64,000 bases of DNA from Pseudomonas cremoricolorata DSM 17059 = NBRC 16634 (GTDB lineage: Bacteria > Pseudomonadota > Gammaproteobacteria > Pseudomonadales > Pseudomonadaceae), in contig NZ_AUEA01000010.1 of assembly GCF_000425745.1 (NCBI RefSeq), positions 1 through 64,000 of the forward strand. Direction: 5' to 3'. The translations under genes were made by a program, and so were the position numbers. This document shows positions 40,832 to 49,386 of the stretch, in pieces (position 1 is the first letter of the stretch; the number at the start of each line of letters is the position of its first letter). Under the pieces are notes generated by a model. The model had not been told where the DNA came from, did no database searches, and saw only the letters and a program-made list of their open reading frames with translations.

Positions 40832-40866
40832 CCTGAGATTCTGTAAAGATTCTCAGGTTTTTTTTG
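40832..40866 (+). terminator. Terminator after ssb
   Basis: CCTGAGA / TCTCAGG around a 12-base loop is followed by eight Ts. It lies 71 bases after ssb. Whether it is the native ssb terminator or belongs to the island edge cannot be decided from this sequence. Confidence 0.7.
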
Positions 40867-40910
40867 CACTGCATTTTGTAAAGCAGCTTCAGGAAAGCGG
40901 ACAAACGGTT

Positions 40911-40938
40911 TTGACAAGCTAGGGATGCCGACTAAACC
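40911..40938 (+). promoter_or_regulatory. Possible promoter of the recombinase module
   Basis: A perfect TTGACA (40911-40916) is followed 16 bases later by the weak TAAACC (40933-40938), about 26 bases before the first recombinase. The -10 is poor, so this would need help or may be chance. Confidence 0.3.
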
Positions 40939-40963
40939 AAATGTAAACATTGGAGGTCGGTGC

Positions 40964-42157
40964 ATGGTTGTCGAGACAGTTCGTTTGCAGTCGGGAGAAC
41001 GGTTGCCCATGCTCTTGGATGAGCAAGGCCTGCCTGTCCCTGGCCCGTGCGAATGGATGCTTGTCCGTCGGCACCTTTCTTACAACTCGCTGAGCCGTAA
41101 CATGAACGAGCTAGCGGTGATGTATGGCTGGTTTCAGCATGCAGGCATCGACCTATTTGAACGGATACGTTCGGCTAAGCGGTTCAGTGAGGCGGAAGTC
41201 AGTAGTCTGGTCGAGTGTCTTCGGCGCCCTCGACAGCAGCAGTCCACGGTCGTCAAGTTGGCGGTGACGCCAGATACCGCGAACAAGCGAATTGGAACAG
41301 CTATTAATCATATCGGCTGGTGTTTTGACGTTGTCGTTAGTACGGAGGAGTTGTCTGACGCCAAACGAGATCTAATTAATGAAAACAGAAACTTTGTTAT
41401 TAAGTATCTGTTAAGTGCTCGCCAGAACAATGAGCCGTCCTCCAAGAAAAAGAAGAGGCTGACCGCCAAGCAGGCACAGTTCTTACAGGATGTTTTAGAT
41501 CCAGACGGCGGGTCGGATTTCGGACGTGACAGAACGGTAAAGCTGCGAAACTTTCTTGCGATCACGCTGATGTTGTTCTTGGGGCTGCGTGTTGGTGAGC
41601 TTTTGAGCCTGAGAGTCAGTGACATTGAATTTGGCTCCATCACGTCCATCCGCGTTATCCGCCGAGGCCCCTCTTTAGCTGATCCTCGTGAAAGACCTCC
41701 GTCCGTGAAGCGTGCTGGACGGGTGCTGCCGCTCGACTCGCCTCGTATCGCTATGCTGCTTGATGACTACATCATGGATCATCGCGAGAAGTGCATGCGC
41801 CATGGTAAGGCGTCCGACACCCCATTCCTGCTGCTGAGCGACGAGGGCTCGCCCTTGACGAGTGATGCGCTCCAAAAGCTCTGCAGCGGTCTTCGTAGCC
41901 GCTATCCCAAGTCCCTCCCGCCGCACCTGACAACCAAGGCACTGCGACACACCTTCACCGACCAGATCTACACGGATCTGCGAAAGGCGGGGCATCCTGA
42001 AGACGAGATCACGCAGATTCTGATGGATCTGCGCGGTGATACAGCCCCTGGCTCCCAGGACACTTACATTGATTATCAGGAAGCAGGTCGAGAAATCCTC
42101 AAGCAATACCATCTGAAGATGGCTTCCTCTAGGAGTGCCCCTGATGTCCCATTCTGA
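40964..42157 (+). CDS. Tyrosine recombinase 1 of an integrase trio (degenerate active site)
   Basis: A 397-aa site-specific integrase; first of three overlapping recombinase genes. It has a SAM-like N-terminal DNA-binding part and a C-terminal catalytic part. GLRVGELLSLRVSDI holds the first Arg (209), and TTKALRHTF holds the second Arg (328). The first His of the usual HxxR is Lys325, and the usual C-terminal LGH is replaced by LRGD before the candidate Tyr368/Tyr371. The start ATG 40964 was chosen over the ATG at 40925 because GGAGG lies seven bases upstream. Overlap with the next gene indicates translational coupling. Target and role are inferred from Tn554-like and trio elements. Confidence 0.85.
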   Translation: MVVETVRLQSGERLPMLLDEQGLPVPGPCEWMLVRRHLSYNSLSRNMNELAVMYGWFQHAGIDLFERIRSAKRFSEAEVSSLVECLRRPRQQQSTVVKLAVTPDTANKRIGTAINHIGWCFDVVVSTEELSDAKRDLINENRNFVIKYLLSARQNNEPSSKKKKRLTAKQAQFLQDVLDPDGGSDFGRDRTVKLRNFLAITLMLFLGLRVGELLSLRVSDIEFGSITSIRVIRRGPSLADPRERPPSVKRAGRVLPLDSPRIAMLLDDYIMDHREKCMRHGKASDTPFLLLSDEGSPLTSDALQKLCSGLRSRYPKSLPPHLTTKALRHTFTDQIYTDLRKAGHPEDEITQILMDLRGDTAPGSQDTYIDYQEAGREILKQYHLKMASSRSAPDVPF

Positions 42158-43745
42158 GCCTACTGATTACCTCAGGCTTCTGATCCAGGACAATGACTGG
42201 GAGGCCATACCTGAAAAATTTATCACCCGAGAAGGTCGTGAGGCCAGGATAACAAATGGGCGTTGTTATCTCCCGATTGAGTCGGAGCGAGGTGTTCTGA
42301 TACTAGAGGGGCATTGTTCCCCAATTTTGAGTTGGGCGGCTACAAAGTATCTAATTTATCGCGCCAGAACCACGTCCAGCATGGAAGGTAATAATTCATG
42401 GAGATCCATATTTACTGAGTTGGCTCCTCGTGACTTTCTGAATAAGTCAGCATCCTGTGTTCATCCTGAGATTTTCAAGGAGGCCTTGATTTCTCAGGTA
42501 AATCATGTGTTGTTGAAACTGCGGGCTGAATTTAAGCTCCATAGAGCCTATCGGTTGATTAGCTTTTATGTTTGGGCGGCAGAGTACTATCCCGAACTTG
42601 GGTTCTGCCCAATCTATGCACATGAGTTAGACCAGCTTTCAATTCCAGGGAATATCAAGGGGGCTGCTGTTCGTTCAAGTGACGAAGAGGAGGGTGCTCT
42701 CCATTCAACCTTTGAAGTTCCTCTGATAGCCAATGCCTTGTCGCGAGATAAGGGCACTAAATTCGAGCACTATCAACAGCGCGCCGCAGTAGCACTGTCT
42801 ATGACGTACGGGCGAAATAGCGCAAACTACCGGGCCTTGTGGGAGCAGGACTTGGTCGATTTGGCCGACAGCCCCAGCGAGCCTTGGTTCGTGTTGAATA
42901 TGCCAAGGATCAAGAAAGGGTTTAGATCAGCCCGCCATGATTTTATTGAGGAGCCGATTTCAGGCGAAAACGTTCGTTATGTGACTGAGCTTATTGAGCA
43001 GAATAAGGGGTTGCCAAGTACCGTAGAAGTAAATGGCAAGCCTATTAAGTGTGACCGATCATTATTCCGGCTAGTGGAACCTAATAGCACCCGGCTGATG
43101 CGGGGTGAATACAGCTCAGCCTACGAAATGTACAGCAGTCAGTTTTGTCGCTTGTTGCAGGATTTTGCTGAGCGAATGAATCTCATATCTCCTCTAACCG
43201 GGGAGCGTATGCGGCTGACTACCCGGCGGTTCAGGTACACATCTGCGACGATGTACGCGGCACTGGGGGCTACTAGGCGGGAGCTCGCCGCATTTTTGGA
43301 TCATACCGATACTCAAAATGTGGATGTCTACTTCGATGCTGCTGCAAAGATGCTCCCGCATTTGGATAAGGCCGCAGCTTTGGTGTATGCGGAGTACGTT
43401 GATGTATTCAGGGGGCATAAACCTGCCGAGCCCAGCCAGGTTGCCAAACTGATCGCGTCTGATCGTGAGGTTCGAGCTCAAGATCCCGACCTTCCAGGTT
43501 CATCAATCGCAACGGGGGGCTGCGGGCTATCGGAGCTGTGTACGCTGAGTCCTCCGCTTTCCTGCTACCTCTGTCCAAAGTTCAGGCCCTATAAGTCTCC
43601 TGTGCATAGCTACTTGCTTAACAAGCTGTTGGCAGTTCACCAGCGGAACGGTGAGAACAGCCCAGGGGCGCCTCATCGCATGGATGTTATCTACGCGGTC
43701 AGTCAAGTCGTGCGTATGTGCGAGGAGCAGGGGGTGGTTGCATGA
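42144..43745 (+). CDS. Tyrosine recombinase 2 of an integrase trio
   Basis: A 533-aa integrase-like protein, longer than typical phage integrases. Catalytic-domain features are ALSMTYGRNSANYRAL (first Arg region), LTTRRFRYTSATMYAA (Arg box; the usual HxxR reads RRFR) and LDHTDTQNVDVYFDA with the candidate nucleophile Tyr. The C-terminal part has a Cys cluster (CGLSELCTLSPPLSCYLCPKF) that could bind metal. ATG 42144 is preceded by AGGAG; a GTG three codons upstream is an alternative. It overlaps the first recombinase by 14 bases and the third by four. Confidence 0.82.
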   Translation: MSHSEPTDYLRLLIQDNDWEAIPEKFITREGREARITNGRCYLPIESERGVLILEGHCSPILSWAATKYLIYRARTTSSMEGNNSWRSIFTELAPRDFLNKSASCVHPEIFKEALISQVNHVLLKLRAEFKLHRAYRLISFYVWAAEYYPELGFCPIYAHELDQLSIPGNIKGAAVRSSDEEEGALHSTFEVPLIANALSRDKGTKFEHYQQRAAVALSMTYGRNSANYRALWEQDLVDLADSPSEPWFVLNMPRIKKGFRSARHDFIEEPISGENVRYVTELIEQNKGLPSTVEVNGKPIKCDRSLFRLVEPNSTRLMRGEYSSAYEMYSSQFCRLLQDFAERMNLISPLTGERMRLTTRRFRYTSATMYAALGATRRELAAFLDHTDTQNVDVYFDAAAKMLPHLDKAAALVYAEYVDVFRGHKPAEPSQVAKLIASDREVRAQDPDLPGSSIATGGCGLSELCTLSPPLSCYLCPKFRPYKSPVHSYLLNKLLAVHQRNGENSPGAPHRMDVIYAVSQVVRMCEEQGVVA

Positions 43746-45907
43746 ACAGGCGATATGGGCGGCGAAAATCACGGGCAACTATCAACCCTGATAAGTCTTC
43801 TAGCCCGGAAAAGAATTTGGCACGCCAGATTGAGCTGGCCAAGGGGCAGGCAGTACTACTCGGTGAGGAAGTGGAGTGGGAAAAGTCAGCTTGGATGCTG
43901 TCGGCGGCCCTCTTTAAGAAGCGTGGCCAGAATACCAGGTCGGTAAGGCTGGATTTCACATATCCAGTCTGTTTGAGCGGCGGCCCTCTGCCGAAGGACT
44001 GGGAGGATGTCGCGAAGCTCATGGTGGTTAGACGAGAGGTAGAGCAACACAAGAGCGTCTCGTCCCATAGAACGTTTCTGACTGTTTTCGGTTTCGTTTG
44101 CAACGCGGCTGCCGGTCGTCCGTTGGAAAGGCTTACTCCTGAAGTTCTGGACTCTGCAGCACGAGCAATTTCAAATAGTTCGTCATCTGAATCTGAGGTG
44201 TATAAGCGCCTTAATCTCATGCACGAAATCGTTAATAGGTGCTCACAATATGGCCTTTCAAAGGCACATTTGAGTGACTATCGATACGCCGGTATGAAGC
44301 GCCCAGATTCGCATGGGGGGCGATCAGCTATTAGGCTGGATGATCCTGCTGTAAAAGTCGAAAAGTCTAGTCGTGTGTTAGCACTGTCCACCTATCAAAC
44401 GCTTGGCGCGCTCATTCGAGCTGTTCCATTTGGTCACAAATATCGTATCTATCTCCTGGTGATAACGCTGCTGGTCTGTACTGGGCGACGGTTAACTGAG
44501 ATTACCTTGCTGCCCAGGCAAAAGCTTGAGGTTGATTCAAGTGGTGTTTACTTCAAGTATCTAGTGCTAAAAGGGCAAAGAGGTAGTGCGCAGTACGTCA
44601 TGAAACGTGTGCCACTGATTTCGCGGGTCGTGCCGCTGGTTGAAAGTGTCTTGGAAGAGGTCGAGCAAAATAGCGCCGAGTATTACGCGGTTGCAGAAGA
44701 AATGTGTCGTGTCAATGGGCCGGATCTTCGGTTTCTTGCGGATGTCGATCCCGATGAGCCACTTTATTATGAGCGTCTCCTCGAAATGGGAATGCCATCT
44801 AATATGTTTGACAGTAGTGGCTGTTTTAGAAATCACTCTGAGGTGCTAGCTGGGAGGAGGAGCGTTTTTAAAAAAGACGTGATTAAATATTGTGCTTCTC
44901 ATTATGATCCGGTCTTTGTTGCGCCATTATATGTGGCGGATGGTGTGGAGTACTTTTTAAAGGATATGCTTTTGCTTAACTTTAGGGGTACATCATCTGG
45001 TCATTATGCAAAGTGGGTTGTGAATACGGTAACGGCCATTTCATTTTCAAACTTTCTCAAGAAGATACACCGTTTTGCTGATGAGTACGCAGGAGCTTCA
45101 CTTACTGATCGCTTTACATCTCATGACTTTCGGCACACATTAAATGATGCATTGGATAAAGGGAATTTGCCTGATTTGATGCAGACCGAGTTTTTTGGCC
45201 GAAAAAATCGGCGAGATACCGCTTCGTATCAGCATATAACACCTGAGCAGAAGGCTTTAAAAATCCGAGAGCAAATAAAACTTGGACAGGCTGGTGGTGT
45301 GATCGCTGAGCGGGCTATGCGTGTCCCTGTTGAAAGGCGAGAGGCCTTTCTCAAATCAGCTGTGAAGGCAGTTCATGATCTCGGCAACGGGCATTGCGTG
45401 CACCAGTGGAACCAAGGCGGCTGTCCGCGGCATCTCGACTGCGACACTGGGTGCGAAAAATATATCTATGTGATTCCTAGTGCAGATGAAAAAGATGTTG
45501 GGGCGTCTGATTCGGTTGTTCGCGAGATAAAGCACCAGATGGCTCACAGTTTCTTCACGTTGTTTGTAGCCGTTTCTGAAGGTGTTTCAATTTATGGGCA
45601 ATGGCAGAAACATGTTTATTCCAAGCTTCATTTGCAGCAAATGCAGCTTGCAGAGATGGGGGTCTCTTTCGAAGATGAGGATATTGAAGATTTTATTAAT
45701 ACCGGCCAGCTGGATGGTGTTGCGTTCGAAGAAATACAGAAAGGCGTACGTGTCGGCTATAGTCATTACATTGAAAATCGCGTGAAGTTTCATGACTATG
45801 TGGTTGAGCTTTACGGTGCACTCCCTGAGGCGTGTTACAGGGATAGGTCTGAGGTTAAATACATTCCGGTGAAGGAGGTCTCTAATGAAGTACCGGAAAA
45901 TGAGTGA
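43742..45907 (+). CDS. Tyrosine recombinase 3 of an integrase trio (large)
   Basis: The 721-aa protein has the most complete active site of the three: TGRRLTEITLL (first Arg), SHDFRHTLNDAL (canonical HxxR) and FFGRKNRRDTASYQHI with the nucleophile Tyr. In size and order it resembles TnpB of Tn554-like transposons. A His/Cys segment (CVHQWNQGGCPRHLDCDTGC) near residue 560 may bind metal. The start overlaps the previous stop (ATGA). The middle of the gene is clearly richer in A+T than the core genes, a sign of transfer. Confidence 0.85.
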   Translation: MNRRYGRRKSRATINPDKSSSPEKNLARQIELAKGQAVLLGEEVEWEKSAWMLSAALFKKRGQNTRSVRLDFTYPVCLSGGPLPKDWEDVAKLMVVRREVEQHKSVSSHRTFLTVFGFVCNAAAGRPLERLTPEVLDSAARAISNSSSSESEVYKRLNLMHEIVNRCSQYGLSKAHLSDYRYAGMKRPDSHGGRSAIRLDDPAVKVEKSSRVLALSTYQTLGALIRAVPFGHKYRIYLLVITLLVCTGRRLTEITLLPRQKLEVDSSGVYFKYLVLKGQRGSAQYVMKRVPLISRVVPLVESVLEEVEQNSAEYYAVAEEMCRVNGPDLRFLADVDPDEPLYYERLLEMGMPSNMFDSSGCFRNHSEVLAGRRSVFKKDVIKYCASHYDPVFVAPLYVADGVEYFLKDMLLLNFRGTSSGHYAKWVVNTVTAISFSNFLKKIHRFADEYAGASLTDRFTSHDFRHTLNDALDKGNLPDLMQTEFFGRKNRRDTASYQHITPEQKALKIREQIKLGQAGGVIAERAMRVPVERREAFLKSAVKAVHDLGNGHCVHQWNQGGCPRHLDCDTGCEKYIYVIPSADEKDVGASDSVVREIKHQMAHSFFTLFVAVSEGVSIYGQWQKHVYSKLHLQQMQLAEMGVSFEDEDIEDFINTGQLDGVAFEEIQKGVRVGYSHYIENRVKFHDYVVELYGALPEACYRDRSEVKYIPVKEVSNEVPENE

Positions 45908-46370
45908 GTCGGACGTCGAGCGGGTGTTGCAGTTCCTGTCTTCCGTGACTTCTGACGCGAAACTGACTTGGCGAGACGTTGAGGAGTTTTCCGGTTTCAC
46001 TCGCCAGGCACTGCAGGCGAGAGACGACATCAAAGGGGCATATGATGTTGCCAAAAAAATAGTTCGGCAGGGCAAGGGTTATCGTTCTTCTGGGCAAGAG
46101 ATACCTTTGCCAGAAAATACTGACGAGTCTCTGAGGGACGAGTTATTGGCATTGCGTGAGCGAGTAAAACAATTAGAAAGCCAAGAAGCCCTGTGGAATC
46201 GTCGGTGGTATCGAATTGCTTATAATATTCGTCAGCGAGGGATTCAAATGGTAGATGTTGATAAGGTAATCCCTTTGGAGAGCAAAGGCATGACCTCCAG
46301 ACAGGTCGACAATTTGTTACGCCCGTTTGAGGGCGTAATACCTCCTGTGGCTTCACGTAGGGAGGAGTAA
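45885..46370 (+). CDS. Small coiled-coil accessory protein of the recombinase module (TnpC-like position)
   Basis: The 161-aa protein starts at ATG 45885, six bases after AAGGAGG, and overlaps the end of recombinase 3 by 23 bases. It has an N-terminal helical part (TWRDVEEFSGFTRQALQARD, possibly HTH-like), then a heptad-rich segment (LRDELLALRERVKQLESQE, about residues 82-100). In Tn554 a small coiled-coil TnpC follows the two recombinases and affects orientation. Size, order and coiled coil suggest an analogous helper, but homology is not shown. Confidence 0.65.
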   Translation: MKYRKMSESDVERVLQFLSSVTSDAKLTWRDVEEFSGFTRQALQARDDIKGAYDVAKKIVRQGKGYRSSGQEIPLPENTDESLRDELLALRERVKQLESQEALWNRRWYRIAYNIRQRGIQMVDVDKVIPLESKGMTSRQVDNLLRPFEGVIPPVASRREE

Positions 46371-46507
46371 TACCAGTCAGTTTCTACCAGCACTGTTCAG
46401 CCCGTTGGGCATCTGTGGAGATCTTTGCCGCTGACACCTGATCCGTCCAGCATTTCACTCAAGTCCACCGAACCCTAGGTGATCAAATGCCTGACTCCCG
46501 CATTCTC

Positions 46508-47290
46508 CTAGGGGCGTCCCTCATCCACAGAGCCCGAATCGTCAGGCACTATAATTTCCGCCAGTTCCATGCGTATCATTTCATCTAAATGGTGCGTTAT
46601 TTTCTCTGCAGGAATGAAGTTCAATATCCCACGCTCATTACTTGCCAGCGTGACCAGGCCAGCGAACCTCATGAGGCCATCAACGTCGGCGATCACCACC
46701 GAACCACTCATGCCGTTGAAATCGTTCGGGCGATGGCCTCTGATTTGGAGGGTACAAAGGCCTTGTACCGCAGGCGCTGTCAGTTCCCCCTTTAGCCAAT
46801 GTAACTGGGCTCCCAGAACGTTCGCTTCGTAGTCGTAAGATCGTCCGGCCTCTGGGTAGCCAAACACGTCAAAGCTTTCAGCGCGGCTGTAATCCTCGAT
46901 AAAAGCGCACTCAGCAGCGTTAAGACTGACGAGCCCTGCCGCATACAACTCGGTGTGCTGAGATTTCACGATTCGCAAAATCACCAGGTCTGAATCCGGG
47001 TCGGGATCTGACTCATCCCGGAATACTGCGCGGAGGTCGAACAGGATGGAGAGCGGGGCGTTGCGCAGCAAGATCCGCAATTCGTCATGGGCGGCGAACT
47101 GGTTCTTGAGAACGTGAAGAGCTGTTACGACAAAGAGCTCGCCGCAGTATTCCAGTACAAAGGCAGTCCCAATGCCTCCATGAGAATAGTGCTCGTCAAG
47201 GTGCTCACTGCTCAGGATCACCGGGTGCACTTGACCCAGCATCATGTCCCTAAACTCGTTCTCAGACATGTACTGATCTGAATCCGTCAC
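46508..47290 (-). CDS. Trypsin-like serine protease domain protein
   Basis: The 260-aa protein reads as a chymotrypsin-fold peptidase: GIGTAFVLEYCGELFVVTALHV with His59, DSDLVILRI with Asp101, and FNGMSGSVVI with Ser195. There is no signal peptide, so it should act in the cytoplasm. The gene lies 14 bases after the XRE regulator gene on the same strand, so the two form an operon. Substrate unknown. Cytoplasmic trypsin-like proteases occur in several bacterial defence systems, but no partner effector is recognisable here. The 137 bases between recombinase module and this gene (46371-46507) show no gene. Confidence 0.75.
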   Translation of the reverse strand: MTDSDQYMSENEFRDMMLGQVHPVILSSEHLDEHYSHGGIGTAFVLEYCGELFVVTALHVLKNQFAAHDELRILLRNAPLSILFDLRAVFRDESDPDPDSDLVILRIVKSQHTELYAAGLVSLNAAECAFIEDYSRAESFDVFGYPEAGRSYDYEANVLGAQLHWLKGELTAPAVQGLCTLQIRGHRPNDFNGMSGSVVIADVDGLMRFAGLVTLASNERGILNFIPAEKITHHLDEMIRMELAEIIVPDDSGSVDEGRP

Positions 47291-47304
47291 CGTGACTCTC
47301 CTGA

Positions 47305-47823
47305 CTATGGCTGGCTGCCTGCCTTTTCCCCCAAGACTGACGAACCTGCCGAACCTTCGGAGCGCCAGTACCTGCTCACCGTCGTACGCGACAACCCCAG
47401 AATCTCCACAACCTCAGCAGGCGTTTTCCCCTGCGCCTTCAGTGCCAGTACAGCATCCTGATTACGCACCTTCTTCGGCTTGCCGACCGATCGAGAAGAC
47501 AGTTGGCCGTCCTTGAGCTGATCGTGGACGAGGACAGCACCACCTGATGCCTCGAACGCCTGAAGCTCCTGCATGGCCGCCTCTAATACAGTCTTAGGCT
47601 CCTTGCCGTCCTTTAGGCCCACGCACAGAGCCACAAGCGTCACGAGGTCGAAATCGAGTACTGCGGCAATCTCATGGAGCTTGTCGAGTGTCACGCCAGC
47701 CTTGGCGCGTTCAAGGGCACCGATGGTCGTGCGCAGCGAGCCACCGGCCAAATTTTCATAGCTCAGTTGCCGCTCCTGGCGAATACCGCGAAGCGCTGCT
47801 GCTATCTCGATCTTGAGTGACAT
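47305..47823 (-). CDS. XRE-type regulator with a second C-terminal HTH
   Basis: The 172-aa protein has an N-terminal Cro/CI-like HTH (residues about 19-40, LSYENLAGGSLRTTIGALE) and a C-terminal resolvase-type HTH (residues 124-153, ALKAQGKTPAEVVEILGLS). Two DNA-binding domains in one small protein suggest it can bridge two sites. ATG 47823 was chosen because the XRE domain begins there; the frame is open 21 codons upstream. It probably regulates the protease gene that follows in the same operon, and itself. Confidence 0.75.
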   Translation of the reverse strand: MSLKIEIAAALRGIRQERQLSYENLAGGSLRTTIGALERAKAGVTLDKLHEIAAVLDFDLVTLVALCVGLKDGKEPKTVLEAAMQELQAFEASGGAVLVHDQLKDGQLSSRSVGKPKKVRNQDAVLALKAQGKTPAEVVEILGLSRTTVSRYWRSEGSAGSSVLGEKAGSQP

Positions 47824-48023
47824 AAGCGTCCAAAAGCGAGGATAGAGCCACAGCCAGCTAGGCCGATAAACGGTGCATGCTGACATTAACGGTCTGGTTC
47901 AGCTAAGATGCTCACCCGCACGATGTGCCCACTATCGCATGACCACCAGGCAGGCCGGTGCCGCCTTGCGTCAGCGAGTGTTGGATACATCAATTTATAG
48001 CTAAATAGAGACTGGAGCTTGGA

Positions 48024-48764
48024 ATGAAGATTAGCGTCTTGTCTGATCTGCACCTCGAATTCAAGCCATTCGAGCCGGCGGTTTCGGACGCTGATCTTGT
48101 CGTGCTTGCAGGGGACATTCACACGCGCGAGCGGGGCGTAAAATGGGCGAACCAGGCGTTTTCCGGCGAGGTGCTCTACGTCTTGGGCAACCATGAATTC
48201 TACGGCGGCCATTTTGATCGGGCGTTGGAGAAAGCGCGGCAGGCGGCTGAGAGCCATGTGCATGTGGTGGAGAACGATGTTTTCATCAAGGGCGGCATTC
48301 GATTCTTGGCTTGTACGGGATGGACAGACTTCAGCGCCGTGGGTGATGTATCGGCGGCTAGCGCTGCTGCCAGGAACACGATGAACGACTTCCGAGTGAT
48401 CCGCGCCGGTTCGAATTTCCACAAGCTGCGCACCGACGAAGTCGCTGGCCGCAGTCGTCAATCCCACGCATGGCTAGCTGCCGAACTGGAGAAACCATTC
48501 AATGGGCAAACAGTGGTGATCACTCATCACGCGCCGCTCGTTGAAGTCGGTGGACATGAGAACGAAGGGCCAATCACTGCCTCGTATTGCAACAACTGGC
48601 ACTCACTTGTCGCGCGCAGTGACGTGTGGATTTTCGGGCATACGCACCACGCGATCGATGTTGAGTTAGGCGGCTGCAGGCTGGTTTCCAACCCGCTCGG
48701 CTACCCGGATGAACAGACAGGTTTTGACCCCTACAAGGTGTTGGATTTAGATGAGCGTCGCTGA
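48024..48764 (+). CDS. Calcineurin-like metallophosphoesterase
   Basis: The 246-aa protein has all family motifs: DLH (Asp8, His10), GD (Asp31), GNHE (55-58), THHAP and GHTHH near the C terminus, which bind two metal ions and hydrolyse phosphoester bonds. The natural substrate cannot be read from sequence; relatives act on nucleic acid, nucleotides or phosphoproteins. It is translationally coupled to the next gene by a 14-base overlap and leads a four-gene unit. The 200 bases upstream (47824-48023) hold the divergent promoters of this unit and the XRE unit. Confidence 0.88.
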   Translation: MKISVLSDLHLEFKPFEPAVSDADLVVLAGDIHTRERGVKWANQAFSGEVLYVLGNHEFYGGHFDRALEKARQAAESHVHVVENDVFIKGGIRFLACTGWTDFSAVGDVSAASAAARNTMNDFRVIRAGSNFHKLRTDEVAGRSRQSHAWLAAELEKPFNGQTVVITHHAPLVEVGGHENEGPITASYCNNWHSLVARSDVWIFGHTHHAIDVELGGCRLVSNPLGYPDEQTGFDPYKVLDLDERR

Positions 48765-49083
48765 AAAGTTTGATGTGAAACAGGGGGCCTCAACTACTGT
48801 GCCTCAGGCGGTTTTGGATGCGAAAGCCGTTGACTGGGGTGTCGCGATCGACGCCTACCTTTGCGGAGCAGGCCGGATCGGCGGCCACTACTCGGCGCAT
48901 GCTTACTTCGATTGCTCTGGCCAGATTAGAGATGGTGAGACTGTCCTCACTCCGCCCGTCCGACCCATCCGCCGAGCGCAAGGTTTCTCCCTTTTGCAAA
49001 GCGAGAGCGGGGGTGACTACTACGTCCTCGTATCCTCAATCGACGCTGATGATTCCAGCGCAGAGAACGAAGCTGATGCCTGA
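48751..49083 (+). CDS. Small unknown protein, family member A
   Basis: A 110-aa protein I do not recognise. Its core (GVAIDAYLCGAG...HAYFDCSGQIRDGETVLTPP...GDYYVLVSS) lines up with the core of the next protein: a hydrophobic strand, YFD, a short basic/acidic turn with DG, then a C-terminal YVLV strand. There is no signal peptide or membrane segment. It overlaps the phosphoesterase gene by 14 bases and the next gene by 8, so all are made together. An immunity, adaptor or sensor role is possible but unsupported. Confidence 0.6.
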   Translation: MSVAEKFDVKQGASTTVPQAVLDAKAVDWGVAIDAYLCGAGRIGGHYSAHAYFDCSGQIRDGETVLTPPVRPIRRAQGFSLLQSESGGDYYVLVSSIDADDSSAENEADA

Positions 49084-49378
49084 TAGAGACCGAGTCCCCA
49101 TTCAAGTCACGGATGCCAAACGTGCGCATTTCAATATCGGGATAACTGCGTTTTTGTTCTGTCCTGAGGTCGAGGGTTTCATGCTGACGGGGATCGTCTA
49201 CTTCGATCAGAAAAACCGCTTCAAGGATGGCCGGCGCATTCGTACTTCCATGATCGTTGAGTTTGTCGACCAAGGTGGGTACTCCGTCGCGCTTACCTCA
49301 ACTGGTAGCGCTTACGTCCTGGTGCCGCAAAGCCCTGAAGAGCTCCCTCTGGATCTCGCCCAACGGATTGAACATTGA
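49076..49378 (+). CDS. Small unknown protein, family member B
   Basis: A 100-aa protein starting MPDRDRVPIQVTDAKRAHFN at ATG 49076, inside the end of the previous gene. The core FNIGITAFLF...TGIVYFDQKNRFKDGRRI...SAYVLVPQ matches family member A in length and pattern, so the two are probably an old tandem duplication. The frame is open upstream, but the overlap start keeps the coupled layout. Function unknown. Confidence 0.6.
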   Translation: MPDRDRVPIQVTDAKRAHFNIGITAFLFCPEVEGFMLTGIVYFDQKNRFKDGRRIRTSMIVEFVDQGGYSVALTSTGSAYVLVPQSPEELPLDLAQRIEH

Positions 49379-49386
49379 AGGTGCAC

